Source of the DNA: Rhodospirillales bacterium
GTDB taxonomy: Bacteria > Pseudomonadota > Alphaproteobacteria > ATCC43930 > CGMCC-115725
Assembly: GCA_947473305.1 (NCBI GenBank)
Contig: CANJCB010000005.1
Location: forward strand, 62,001 to 126,000
Direction of reading: 5' to 3'
DNA: 64,000 nucleotides
This document shows positions 49,038 to 56,805 of the stretch, in pieces. The notes beneath the pieces were generated by a model. It worked only from the letters and a program-made list of their open reading frames with translations. It was not told where the DNA came from and did no database searches. The position numbers and the translations under genes are program-made. Position 1 is the stretch's first letter. Each line of letters opens with the position of its first letter.

Positions 49038-50371
49038 CCGCTCACCTTTTCCTCGTGAGACGCCAACCAGGGCATCGGGTTTATCGGCTGGCCGTTGTGG
49101 CGCAGCTCGAGATAGAGATCGGGTTTGCCGTCGCTTGCGGCGTTTCCCATGACGCCGACCGGTTCTCCGGCCACCAGCACCTGGCCCACCGTCCCGTCGA
49201 TCCGGTCGAGCCCTGCCAGAAGCGAATGATATCCGTCGCCATGGGCGATGATCAAGATTTGCCCGTATCCGCGAAACGGACCGGCGAAAAGCACCTTGCC
49301 GTCGAAGGGGGACACCACCGTCGCGCCAGGCCGGGTTTCGATGGTCATACCCTTGGCGACGATGCCGTTGCGGTCGGTCTCGCCATAGCGGCTCGCGAGG
49401 TTTCCCGAGGCCGGATAGACCATGCCGCCCCGCGACTGGGCGAAATTCCGGGGCTTTGTCGTTCCCTTGCCGGATGGGACGGGCGGCGGGGCCATCACGA
49501 TTTGTTGTTTGCCGCTGGGGCTGGGCCGCGCCTCGCGCTCCAGCTGTTCGCGGGTGGCCTGCTCGGCCAGACGGCGCTCCTCGGCCTTTTGCAGCTCCTC
49601 CCGGCGTTTGCGCTCCTCGGCCTCGCGCTGCTTGCGCTCGGCTTCGAGCTTTTCGATCAGCTCGTGGAGGCTGGTCGCCTGGGCGGTCAATTGCTGGACC
49701 CGTTTGCCGCTGGCTTCAGCACCCTTTTCCGCCTGCTCACGCAGTGCCGCCTTCCGGGTGGCGAGAAGGGCGAGCTTCCTTTGGTCGGTGGAGAGCGCGT
49801 TCCGCTGGGCCACCAGCGCGTCCCGCTTGCCGGCGATTTCCTTGCGAAGCGTGGCGATAGCCTGGATGTCCTGCTGGATGGCGCGCGCCTCGGCCTGGAT
49901 TTCCGGGATCGCGACACCCAGGAGCTTGGCGCTGCGCAGCGCATCGGCGGGCTCGCCAGGGGCGAGCGCCAGTCCTTCGGGCGGGTTGCGCGCGAGCCGG
50001 GTCAGGGCCATCAGCAATTCGTCCCGCCGCGCCTCGCGTTCGTTCAGTTTCGCGGCGCGGGCTTCCTCCTCGACACCGAGATCGGCGAGATCCTTCTCGG
50101 TTTCGGACAAGGCGCCTTCCCGATCCTGGATCTGGCGGGCGGCCCTGACGCTTTCGTCACGCAGCTCGGCGAGTTCGTCGGCCAGGGCCTCGGCTTCCTT
50201 GGAAAGCTGGGCCTGCTTCTCGCGGCTCTGGCCGATTTCCTTTTCGACGGCCTTCAATTGCTGGCCGGGCGGCGGCTTCTTCTCCGGGGCGGCCAGCACG
50301 GGACCCGCCACCAGAAGCGCCGCGAGCAGAAGCGGCAGCCTCAGGGCATGGGTCCGGTCAGGCGCTGGCAC
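49034..50371 (-). CDS. envC: EnvC-type murein hydrolase activator (degenerate LytM)
   Basis: A 445-residue periplasmic protein: signal peptide (about 1-28), long coiled coils (about 35-285, Lys/Glu/Arg-rich), and a C-terminal LytM/M23 domain (about 318-440). In the domain, the zinc-site HxxxD is replaced by a KGMTIE stretch and the final HxH by LYLELRH, much like E. coli EnvC (KGMVIG, LYFEIR), so it is probably a non-catalytic activator of amidases at the septum. It overlaps gpmI by 14 nt and ctpA by 4. Confidence 0.9.
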   Translation of the reverse strand: MPAPDRTHALRLPLLLAALLVAGPVLAAPEKKPPPGQQLKAVEKEIGQSREKQAQLSKEAEALADELAELRDESVRAARQIQDREGALSETEKDLADLGVEEEARAAKLNEREARRDELLMALTRLARNPPEGLALAPGEPADALRSAKLLGVAIPEIQAEARAIQQDIQAIATLRKEIAGKRDALVAQRNALSTDQRKLALLATRKAALREQAEKGAEASGKRVQQLTAQATSLHELIEKLEAERKQREAEERKRREELQKAEERRLAEQATREQLEREARPSPSGKQQIVMAPPPVPSGKGTTKPRNFAQSRGGMVYPASGNLASRYGETDRNGIVAKGMTIETRPGATVVSPFDGKVLFAGPFRGYGQILIIAHGDGYHSLLAGLDRIDGTVGQVLVAGEPVGVMGNAASDGKPDLYLELRHNGQPINPMPWLASHEEKVSG

Positions 50372-51923
50372 GTGCCGCGGCGCTGAGCAGCAGGGGATGA
50401 CCCGTCATGGCGGAGGGCCGCGGGATCTTCATGAGGTCGAGAAGCGTCGGCGCGATATCCGCGAGCTTGCCGTCGCTGAGGCCCGTCACACCGGCGGGCG
50501 GGTTCACCAGGACCAGTGGCACCGGATTGAGCGTATGGGCGGTATGGGCCTGGCCCGTCTCCTCGTCGCGCATCTGCTCGGCATTGCCGTGGTCAGCGGT
50601 CACGAGCATGACGCCCCCCGCCTTCACCACCGCGTCGGAGAGCCGGCCGAGGCAAGTGTCCACCGCCTCGACCGCCGTTATCGCGGCCTTGAGGTCGCCC
50701 GTATGGCCGACCATGTCGGTATTGGCGTAATTGACGATGATGACATCGAAGGTCCCGCCCTCGACCGCCGCCACCAGCTTGTCGGTCAGTTCCGGCGCGG
50801 ACATCTCGGGCTGGAGGTCGTAGGTCGCGACCTTGGGCGAGGGGACCAGGATCCGTGTCTCGCCCTTCAGCGCCTCTTCCTTGCCGCCGTTGAAGAAGAA
50901 GGTGACATGGGCGTATTTCTCGGTCTCGGCGATATGGAGCTGGGTCAGCCCATGGTCCGCCACCACCTCGCCGAAGGTGTCCTTGAGGTCGTCCGGCGGG
51001 AAGAGGGTGGCCATGAAGCGGTTGAGCCCCGTCGAATATTCGGTCAGTCCCAAAGCGGCCGAGAATTCGGGTAGCCGTTCCCGCTTGAACCCATCGAAAG
51101 CGGGATCGAGCAGGCTGTCCAGGATCTCCCGCGCCCGGTCGGCCCGGAAATGGCTCATGACGATCCCGTCACCGTCCTTCATGCCGGTATAGAAGGGCAG
51201 CGCGGTCGGCAGCACGAATTCGTCGGTCTGGCCCGCGTCATAGGATTGGGCGATGGCGCTATCCACATCGGGGGCCATCTCGCCCTTGCCGTCGACCAGC
51301 AGGGTCCAGGCCTTCTCCACCCGGTCCCAGCGCTTGTCCCGGTCCATGGCATAGAAGCGGCCGGAGACCGTGGCAACCCTGATGGCGGGCAGGTCCTTCA
51401 CCGTATCCTGGAAGGTCTTCACATAGTCCCTGGCGCTCTTGGGCGGCGTGTCGCGCCCGTCGAGGAAGGCATGGACCTGGACCTTGAGCCCGTGCTGCGC
51501 CAGGAGCCGCGCCAGGGCCGCGATATGGTCCTGATGGGAATGAACCCCGCCCGGCGACATCAGGCCCAGGAGATGCGCTGTCCCGCTGCCCGCTGTCACC
51601 CGTGCGACGAAATCCGCCAGCGCCGGGTTTTGGGCGAGCGAGCCGTCCTCGATGGCGAGATCGACGCGCGGCAGATCCTGCATCACGACGCGCCCCGCGC
51701 CGATATTCATATGCCCGACTTCGGAGTTCCCCATCTGCCCGCGCGGCAGCCCGACATCGAGCGCGCTCGCCTGGAGCAGGGAATGGGGGCTCGTGCGCAT
51801 CAGCCGGTTCCAGACCGGCGTCCGGGCGAGCGCGATGCCGTTGTCATGCCGGTCGGCCCGATACCCCCAGCCGTCGAGAATGCAGAGGACGGTCGGGCGC
51901 GGGCGGGAGGAGGTCGGAAGCAT
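50358..51923 (-). CDS. gpmI: 2,3-bisphosphoglycerate-independent phosphoglycerate mutase
   Basis: Interconverts 2- and 3-phosphoglycerate using two Mn(II). The 521-residue alkaline-phosphatase-fold enzyme has D17 (LDGWG), nucleophile S67 in MGNSEVGHMNIGAGR, and the metal motifs VTADHGNAEQM and HTAHTLNPVP near the C-terminus. It follows the island at 51972-54708, which separates it from rlmH, its usual upstream partner. A TATATAT sequence 7-13 nt before the start might act as a -10 box. Confidence 0.96.
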   Translation of the reverse strand: MLPTSSRPRPTVLCILDGWGYRADRHDNGIALARTPVWNRLMRTSPHSLLQASALDVGLPRGQMGNSEVGHMNIGAGRVVMQDLPRVDLAIEDGSLAQNPALADFVARVTAGSGTAHLLGLMSPGGVHSHQDHIAALARLLAQHGLKVQVHAFLDGRDTPPKSARDYVKTFQDTVKDLPAIRVATVSGRFYAMDRDKRWDRVEKAWTLLVDGKGEMAPDVDSAIAQSYDAGQTDEFVLPTALPFYTGMKDGDGIVMSHFRADRAREILDSLLDPAFDGFKRERLPEFSAALGLTEYSTGLNRFMATLFPPDDLKDTFGEVVADHGLTQLHIAETEKYAHVTFFFNGGKEEALKGETRILVPSPKVATYDLQPEMSAPELTDKLVAAVEGGTFDVIIVNYANTDMVGHTGDLKAAITAVEAVDTCLGRLSDAVVKAGGVMLVTADHGNAEQMRDEETGQAHTAHTLNPVPLVLVNPPAGVTGLSDGKLADIAPTLLDLMKIPRPSAMTGHPLLLSAAARASA

Positions 51924-51971
51924 GGGCGATATATAGTGGAATCAGGGGGAGAAGGGTAGGGGTGAGGGAAA

Positions 51972-52243
51972 TCAAAGCGTTTCGATCCGTTGCGCTAAAG
52001 CGGCCAACCCCCCGGTTAGATCGTCATAAGTAAGAAAGGAAACCCGATTGTGGTCGATGCCTTTTAACCATCGCAATTTTGCATGGTCATAGCCCGCATC
52101 GCGTCCGGCAATTACGACTCCACGAATACGGCTAATTGTTTTGTGGTCGATATCGAAAGTACTCAATACCGCGTCTTTGTGGTCATCTATTAGTTGCAGC
52201 CAATTAAAAACTTGATCAAATCCTAGAAAATTCCATTTCAGAA
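51972..52243 (-). pseudogene. 3' remnant of a Shedu-like (DUF4263) gene, cut by IS
   Basis: The minus-strand frame runs from the IS end to the stop at 51972 and encodes about 90 residues of the original gene. The end, VVIAGRDAGYDHAKLRW...VSFLTYDDL, resembles the C-terminus of Shedu/DUF4263 nuclease proteins (IIGR... and ITYDDL motifs). The region before it (FLGFDQVFNWLQLIDDH) is also coding-like. No ATG or GTG start survives, and the upstream frame enters the IS inverted repeat and stops at 52287. The 5' part of the gene is not found on the other side of the IS. The family call rests on motif memory and is moderately sure. Confidence 0.55.
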
Positions 52244-52264
52244 GGGGATTATCCCCTTGACGCA
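52244..52264 (+). repeat. Left terminal inverted repeat of the IS
   Basis: GGGGATTATCCCCTTGACGC plus a final A; the complement of the right end except for one base (second position). It also contains an internal GGGGAT-TATCCCC palindrome. Confidence 0.85.
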
Positions 52265-52280
52265 GGTAGACTCGCCAGTG

Positions 52281-52295
52281 ACCCCATTATGGGGT
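52281..52295 (+). promoter_or_regulatory. Small palindrome before the passenger operon
   Basis: ACCCCA-TTA-TGGGGT lies 11 nt upstream of the first passenger gene and could be an operator or leader hairpin. Purely positional inference. Confidence 0.3.
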
Positions 52296-52306
52296 ATGTC
52301 TCATGA

Positions 52307-52825
52307 ATGACCCCGTTCCCCACGCTCATTGAAGAGTGGAAGTCGGTAGCTCGCTTCCCTGGATGGTCAGACCCAGAGCCGGAGACGGGATACATCTGGT
52401 TCGACTCTGAACTTGAAATCGGAGGAGTGACCGAGCAATCCTTCGTCTTGCATGGTGGCTGCTATCATGACCGACCCGACTTAAACGTAACCTTCGAATT
52501 GAGGGTCGGACGCTCTGGCTCAACCGGCAGAATCCCCCTAGTCAGAATGGATTGGCGTTCGCTCAACGGAAGCCATAGCAACCCCCGCAAAGGCAATTCG
52601 ATCTGGCGCGGGAAAATGGTATCCGACACACACCTGCATGCATTTGAGTTGAATTGGCTGCCTGACGAGCGGCGCATGCGAGGAGGGAACCTTCGGCTTG
52701 CGCGGGAAATTGATGAAGCATTACAGACCTTTGATGAAGTCCGAGAATTTGTCGGAAAACAGTTCAGAATCAATAACATAGCTCTTGTTCAAGAGCCCCC
52801 TTGGGTTTACACTATGCTGTTATGA
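52307..52825 (+). CDS. IS passenger protein 1, unknown function
   Basis: A 172-residue soluble protein without signal peptide or membrane helices. It is rich in aromatic residues with beta-type stretches (TGYIWFDSELEIGG, LNVTFELRVGR, HAFELNWLP) and a helical C-terminal part. I do not recognise a catalytic motif. Its TGA overlaps the ATG of the next gene (ATGA), and codon use is less GC-biased than that of flanking housekeeping genes. It is the first of three coupled passenger genes. Confidence 0.65.
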   Translation: MTPFPTLIEEWKSVARFPGWSDPEPETGYIWFDSELEIGGVTEQSFVLHGGCYHDRPDLNVTFELRVGRSGSTGRIPLVRMDWRSLNGSHSNPRKGNSIWRGKMVSDTHLHAFELNWLPDERRMRGGNLRLAREIDEALQTFDEVREFVGKQFRINNIALVQEPPWVYTMLL

Positions 52826-53574
52826 TTCCTATCCTGGACGACTCACTTAGCATTGCTGCCGCGGTCGATTCTGCGGTCAGGAAACTCGTGACCGTAAGGA
52901 ACTGGGGCGCGTCGAACTATGTAACGCTTCCGCTCGCGTATCCCAGCGGTACGCTTGTCACCGTGAAAATCGATCCCGTCCCAAATGGCCTCAGGGTAAG
53001 CGACAACGGAGTTGCCTATCGAGAAGTTGAGAGCATTGGAGCGCAGAGATCCTTTGCGAGACGTGCTCCGATTATCGCCGAAGAGGCTTCGCTTGAAACA
53101 AATCGGCGAGCCATATTTGCGGATATTCCTCCAGAACAACTCACTGCCGCGATAATTGATGTGGCGGCTGCATCCAAACTAATTGCCGACCAGATTTACA
53201 GCCGGGTTTCGGAAAGCGAAGAAGCGGAGATTAGCGGCCATCTTCATGAGCGACTTATTGCCATTTTTGGTGCCAGCCACTTTGTCGCGGACGCTAAACT
53301 AAAGGGCTCATCCACGAATGAATGGGAAATGTCCGCCGTAGTCCATCTGCCGAACCGCGAGGTAGTTTTCCAAGCGGTGAGCGGCCATGCAAATTCGGTG
53401 TTTCGGACAAGCACGGCGTTTCACGATCTTGGTGCGCTGATGAAGCCGCCAACCCTTGTTGCGGTTGTTCGGAATAAGCAGGCTCTCGGACCGAAATACA
53501 GCATGCTCGCCCAAGCGGGGCGGGTGATTGAGGATAGCCAGCCTGACGATGTTTTTCTAAAGGCCGCCGCATGA
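52822..53574 (+). CDS. IS passenger protein 2, DUF1828-like
   Basis: A 250-residue soluble protein. The N-terminal part (SAVRKLVTVRN...YVTLPLAYPSG...VKIDPVPNGLRVSDNGVAY) resembles the DUF1828 pattern in which a beta-rich domain ends in a 'SD.G' motif; the C-terminal half (about 150-250; VVHLPNREVVFQAVSG) may form a second alpha/beta domain. DUF1828/1829-type proteins occur in phage and mobile-element settings, with no proven role known to me. ATG 52822 overlaps the previous stop and its own stop overlaps the next start, so all three genes are coupled. Confidence 0.65.
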   Translation: MIPILDDSLSIAAAVDSAVRKLVTVRNWGASNYVTLPLAYPSGTLVTVKIDPVPNGLRVSDNGVAYREVESIGAQRSFARRAPIIAEEASLETNRRAIFADIPPEQLTAAIIDVAAASKLIADQIYSRVSESEEAEISGHLHERLIAIFGASHFVADAKLKGSSTNEWEMSAVVHLPNREVVFQAVSGHANSVFRTSTAFHDLGALMKPPTLVAVVRNKQALGPKYSMLAQAGRVIEDSQPDDVFLKAAA

Positions 53575-53765
53575 GCCAGATAACACTAAGTGAATCTTTA
53601 AAAGCGGGCCGATTGCAGGACTTCATCGCTCAAGAAGAGGCTCGCGGCGTCGCTCCGGTTGACCCCGAAGCCTTTGACGCCGCGATCCGTAAGGCGGTTA
53701 AACCACCGCAATCAGAAGATCGAACATCGCGTTCGACATCTGCCGGTTATCCGACCGGAAAGTGA
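53571..53765 (+). CDS. IS passenger protein 3, small, overlaps transposase
   Basis: A 64-residue product starting at an ATGA overlap. The first 45 residues (LSESLKAGRLQDFIAQEEARGVAP) form a short acidic helical region; the last 22 (PPQSEDRTSRSTSAGYPTGK) are read antisense to the transposase 3' end, over 68 nt. Small proteins with similar SEDRTSRS tails are, as I recall, seen next to related transposases, which suggests a genuine, conserved gene rather than chance. A partner or antitoxin role for passenger 2 is speculative. Confidence 0.5.
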   Translation: MSQITLSESLKAGRLQDFIAQEEARGVAPVDPEAFDAAIRKAVKPPQSEDRTSRSTSAGYPTGK

Positions 53766-54597
53766 ACTCGTCGAGATAGCGTTGCATGTACTTCTCGCTC
53801 ACATGAATGTGGGTCGAGCGCACGCTGGTCTTAAACAGCTTCCAGAAGCTCTCAATCGAGTTCGTATGGTGGGTCACGTCCTGCCGATAGTCATAGTGCG
53901 TCCATTCCTTCGCGCCATGCTGGACGGAGCCGTGCACGTAGCCATCACCGTTGAGTAAGCCATAGGACAGAAGTTCGTCGGTCGAGACGGTCGAGCCCTT
54001 CTCCACGGTGCGCAGAGCGACCTCCCGGAGCGTATTGAGCTTCACGTTCGGCACAACCTCGGTGATCGTACGGCCACCACGTTCCCGCATCCCGAAAACG
54101 ATGGTCTTGCCAGGAGCGCCACGGCCGCGCTTGCCGCCAGAGCGACGACCGCCAACATAGGCTTCGTCCATCTCAACATGGCCTTTCAGAAGCTCGAAGC
54201 CATGAGCATCGCCCATGAGCTTGCGGATCTGTTGCCCCATCCGCCATGCGGTCTTGTAGGTGACGCCAAGCTGGCGCTGGAGTTCCTTGCCGCTCACGCC
54301 ATGGCGCGTCGTGACGAAAAGGTAGATCGCGTAGAACCACACTTGGAGCGGGGTTCGGCTGTCCTGAAAGATCGTCCCGGCGCACGGATAAACGTGGTGG
54401 CCGCAATGCGCGCAGGAATAAGCGGGACGGTTGGAGAGTTTGTGGAAGGTGGCGAGGTTGAGGCACTTCGCGCAGGGATGACGGAGCCCGTACCGAACTT
54501 CCATGACATGCTCTAGGCAGGCGTCATCGGAAGAGAAGCGCGCGAAGAACTCGCGAACGCTGAGGGGTTGGACTTTGGAAGGGTTCTGTTTGGGCAT
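53698..54597 (-). CDS. IS1595-family transposase
   Basis: An apparently intact 299-residue transposase. An N-terminal zinc ribbon (CAKC about 42-45 and CAHC about 58-61) is followed by a helix-turn-helix (GVSGKELQRQLGVTYKTAWRMGQQI) and the IS1595 catalytic core: first Asp in VEMDEAYVGGR, second in STDELLSYG, and THHTNSIESFWKLFK near the end carrying the third residue. The C-terminus (FRSDNRQMSNAMFDLL) is typical. It occupies the right half of the element, and its 3' end overlaps passenger gene 3 in antisense. Confidence 0.93.
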   Translation of the reverse strand: MPKQNPSKVQPLSVREFFARFSSDDACLEHVMEVRYGLRHPCAKCLNLATFHKLSNRPAYSCAHCGHHVYPCAGTIFQDSRTPLQVWFYAIYLFVTTRHGVSGKELQRQLGVTYKTAWRMGQQIRKLMGDAHGFELLKGHVEMDEAYVGGRRSGGKRGRGAPGKTIVFGMRERGGRTITEVVPNVKLNTLREVALRTVEKGSTVSTDELLSYGLLNGDGYVHGSVQHGAKEWTHYDYRQDVTHHTNSIESFWKLFKTSVRSTHIHVSEKYMQRYLDEFTFRSDNRQMSNAMFDLLIAVV

Positions 54598-54638
54598 CGG
54601 TCGTCTCCGTTGCCCAAGTTGTACTAAATCACCGTACG

Positions 54639-54659
54639 TGCGTCAAGGGGATAATCCTC
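54639..54659 (-). repeat. Right terminal inverted repeat of the IS
   Basis: TGCGTCAAGGGGATAATCCT plus C, the reverse complement of the left end but for one base. About 50 nt of AT-rich DNA (54660-54708) remain between it and the rlmH stop. Confidence 0.85.
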
Positions 54660-54708
54660 TATTTAATTTTTCTATTGTCTTTCAACGTAAAATATAACGT
54701 CTTGTATA

Positions 54709-55170
54709 TTAGACTCGGTGGTACGGGTGCCCCGCTAGGATCTGCTGCGCGCGGTAGAGCTGTTCCAGCAGCAGGCTCCGCGCCAGGAGGTGGGGCCAGG
54801 TCAGGGCGCCGAGCGAGAGCGTGAGCTCCGCCCGGCGTCTCACCACTTCCGGGTGGCCGTCCGCGCCGCCGATCAGGAAGGCGAGGTCGCCGACGCCTGC
54901 GTCCTGCCAGCGGGAAAGACGCTCGGAGAATTGGGGGCTGGTCAGGTTCGCGCCGCGCTCGTCCAGCGCCACCACCGTGGCGCCTTTAGGCACGGCGTCT
55001 AAGAGCAGCGCGCCCTCCCGCTCCTTCAGATCGGTGGCGGGGAGGGGGCGGCGTTCTTCCAATTCGCGCAGGGTCAGCGGCCAGGCGGTGATGCGCCTGG
55101 CGTAGTCTTCCTGGAGATCCTTCAAGACGCCCGCGCGCATCCGGCCGATGGCCGCGACCAGGACGCGCAT
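54709..55170 (-). CDS. rlmH: 23S rRNA (pseudouridine1915-N3)-methyltransferase
   Basis: RlmH methylates Psi1915 of 23S rRNA. The 153-residue SPOUT protein has the LDERGANLTSPQFSERL region, FLIGGADG and the C-terminal GHPYHR motif, directly followed by V and the stop. AT-rich foreign DNA begins right at the stop codon. It lies 4 nt after rsfS. Confidence 0.95.
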   Translation of the reverse strand: MRVLVAAIGRMRAGVLKDLQEDYARRITAWPLTLRELEERRPLPATDLKEREGALLLDAVPKGATVVALDERGANLTSPQFSERLSRWQDAGVGDLAFLIGGADGHPEVVRRRAELTLSLGALTWPHLLARSLLLEQLYRAQQILAGHPYHRV

Positions 55171-55174
55171 CGGG

Positions 55175-56173
55175 TCAGCCGGGCAGGGTGGAGGCCGGGG
55201 AGACGGTATTCTCCTCGGTCTCGCCGATCTCCTCGCCCCACATCTTCTCGAGGTTGTAGAAGATCCGCACGTCCGGCCGGAAGAGATGCACGATCACGTC
55301 GCCCGCGTCGATCAGCACCCAGTCGCCGACCGCCAGGCCCTCGATCGGCACGCGGCCGTGGCCGGCGTTCTTGAGCCCTTCGCGGACGTGCTCGGCGAGC
55401 GCCGACACCTGACGGCCGGAACGGCCGGTGGCGATGATCATCGTATCGGCGAAGCTCGACTTGCCCATGAGGTCCATGATCCGGACATCCTCGGCCTTGC
55501 CGTCGTCGAGGATCTTCGCGATCAACTCAACGACCGAAGGTGTCGCGAGCTTCGTCTTCTTCTTGCGCGACTTGGTCTTAGCGGCGGCGGCCGGACCCTT
55601 GGCGATCTCGGCCTTGGTGACGCTCGCCTGCTGTTCCTGGGCTTTGCGGGCTGTGGCTTTGCGGGTCGTCGCCTTCTCGGCCGTTACCTTGCGGCTGGTC
55701 GCGGGCACGACGGAGGTCTTCCGGGCTCGGGGTTTCCGCTCCGAGACGGGACCGCTGCTGGCATAATTCGCCGCGGCCGATTTTCTGGCCGCAGAGGCCC
55801 GGGCCCCGGTGCCGCGCGCGGCCGGGCTTTTTGCGATGCCGCTCCGCGCGGTCGTCGCTTTTTCGGCGGCGTCCCTGGCGGCCGCCGCCCTGGCGCCGGC
55901 GCCGGCCCGGGCGATGGCCCTGCCGCCCGTCGCCTTCGTGTTAGGGCTTCTGGCGGTCCGGACTTTCTTCTCCGGGGCGTCCGGCTTTTCTGCCGTGGAT
56001 TTCGCGGCCCTGGGCTTTACGGCAGCTCTGGGCTTTTCGGCTCTGGGCTTATCGGTCCTGGGCTTTTCGGTCCTGGACTGTTCGGCTCTGGGGTTTGCGG
56101 CAGCTCTGGGCTTTGCAGCGCTTGGCTTGCTGGTCCGGGGCTTCGCTGATTTTGACTCTGCTATGACGCTCAC
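55175..56173 (-). CDS. rsfS: Ribosomal silencing factor RsfS with long basic N-terminal extension
   Basis: The C-terminal part (about 210-320) is a complete RsfS domain (VVELIAKILDDGKAEDV, FADTMIIATGRS, DWVLIDAGDVIVHLF), which binds uL14 and blocks subunit joining. It is preceded by about 209 residues made of Lys, Arg, Ala, Pro, Ser and Thr with degenerate KPRAEKPRA / KATTRKATARK repeats, similar in composition to histone-H1-like tails. GTG 56173 overlaps the nadD stop as GTGA. No ATG or GTG lies close to the domain start (only one GTG about 70 residues before it), so the extension is probably translated. Total 332 residues versus about 110-150 usual. Confidence 0.85.
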   Translation of the reverse strand: MSVIAESKSAKPRTSKPSAAKPRAAANPRAEQSRTEKPRTDKPRAEKPRAAVKPRAAKSTAEKPDAPEKKVRTARSPNTKATGGRAIARAGAGARAAAARDAAEKATTARSGIAKSPAARGTGARASAARKSAAANYASSGPVSERKPRARKTSVVPATSRKVTAEKATTRKATARKAQEQQASVTKAEIAKGPAAAAKTKSRKKKTKLATPSVVELIAKILDDGKAEDVRIMDLMGKSSFADTMIIATGRSGRQVSALAEHVREGLKNAGHGRVPIEGLAVGDWVLIDAGDVIVHLFRPDVRIFYNLEKMWGEEIGETEENTVSPASTLPG

Positions 56174-56805
56174 CTTTTCGATCTGCGGGTCGGCTTTTGA
56201 GCTTTCGCGCGAATTTCGGTCGCTGAACTCGGGTCCAGCTTCGTGGCCAGGAACACCCAGGCGGGGGGCGGACAATCGGCGAGCCGCCGGGCCCGTCCCG
56301 GATCGATCCGCCAGCGCGCGTAACGCTGCGCCGCAAGTCCGGCCAATCCTGGCAGACAATAGGAAGGACGGGCGAAAACCGCAATGGGAAGCCGATGGAA
56401 GATCTCGATCCAGCGCCGCCAGCGCGGGATCTGCGAGAGATTGTCCGCGCCCATCAGCCAGACGAACCTTGTCGTCGGGAACCGCGCCTGGAGCGCGGCC
56501 AACGTATCGATGGTGAAATGGGTCCCCAGCCGCGTCTCGATATCGGTGGGCTTGATGCGCGGATGGTTCGCTTCCCGCGCCGCGCTGGCGAGGCGTTCGG
56601 CAAGCGGGGCCATGCCCTTGGCCGGTTTCAGGGGGTTCTGCGGCGACACCAGCCACCAGACCTCGTCGAGGCCCAGGCGGCGGAGCGCCTCCAAGCTGAT
56701 GTGCCGATGGCCCGCATGGGCGGGATTGAAGGAGCCGCCCAGCAGCCCGATGCGGCGATGGTCTCTTGCGCCGGGGCGGGGGCTAAGGCGGAGGAGACCG
56801 CTCAG
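56170..56805 (-). CDS. nadD: Nicotinate-nucleotide adenylyltransferase, probable CTG start
   Basis: NadD makes deamido-NAD from nicotinate mononucleotide and ATP. The catalytic motif [13 protein letters not shown] (about 23-35), the [10 protein letters not shown] segment and the C-terminal SSATEIR motif are all present. There is no in-frame ATG, GTG or TTG upstream of the catalytic motif; the first TTG comes after it. The best start is CTG 56805, which overlaps the proA stop as CTGA and has AGGTG 5 nt upstream, giving 211 residues. The assignment is sure; the start is inferred. Confidence 0.85.
   Translation of the reverse strand: MSGLLRLSPRPGARDHRRIGLLGGSFNPAHAGHRHISLEALRRLGLDEVWWLVSPQNPLKPAKGMAPLAERLASAAREANHPRIKPTDIETRLGTHFTIDTLAALQARFPTTRFVWLMGADNLSQIPRWRRWIEIFHRLPIAVFARPSYCLPGLAGLAAQRYARWRIDPGRARRLADCPPPAWVFLATKLDPSSATEIRAKAQKPTRRSKR

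Larger units (their letters stand above)
52244..54659. mobile_element. IS1595-family element with three passenger genes
   Basis: The element is bounded by 21-nt inverted repeats (52244-52264 and 54639-54659) that match in 20 of 21 bases (GATTATCCCCTTGACGCA shared). It holds a complete IS1595-type transposase on the minus strand and three rightward genes in tight overlap. Passenger genes are known in the IS1595 family. No 8-bp target duplication is visible, so the insertion is old or one flank was later deleted. The DNA is visibly AT-richer than its surroundings. Confidence 0.85.

Noticed and set aside
52236-54668. Target-site duplication flanking the IS
   Set aside because: The 8 bases before the left end (TTTCAGAA) and after the right end (TATTTAAT) do not match, nor do shifted windows.
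51924-54708. SCC-like element at the rlmH 3' end
   Set aside because: No ccr-type or tyrosine recombinase, and no duplicated attachment core; the only mobile gene is the IS1595 transposase. The resemblance is in position only.
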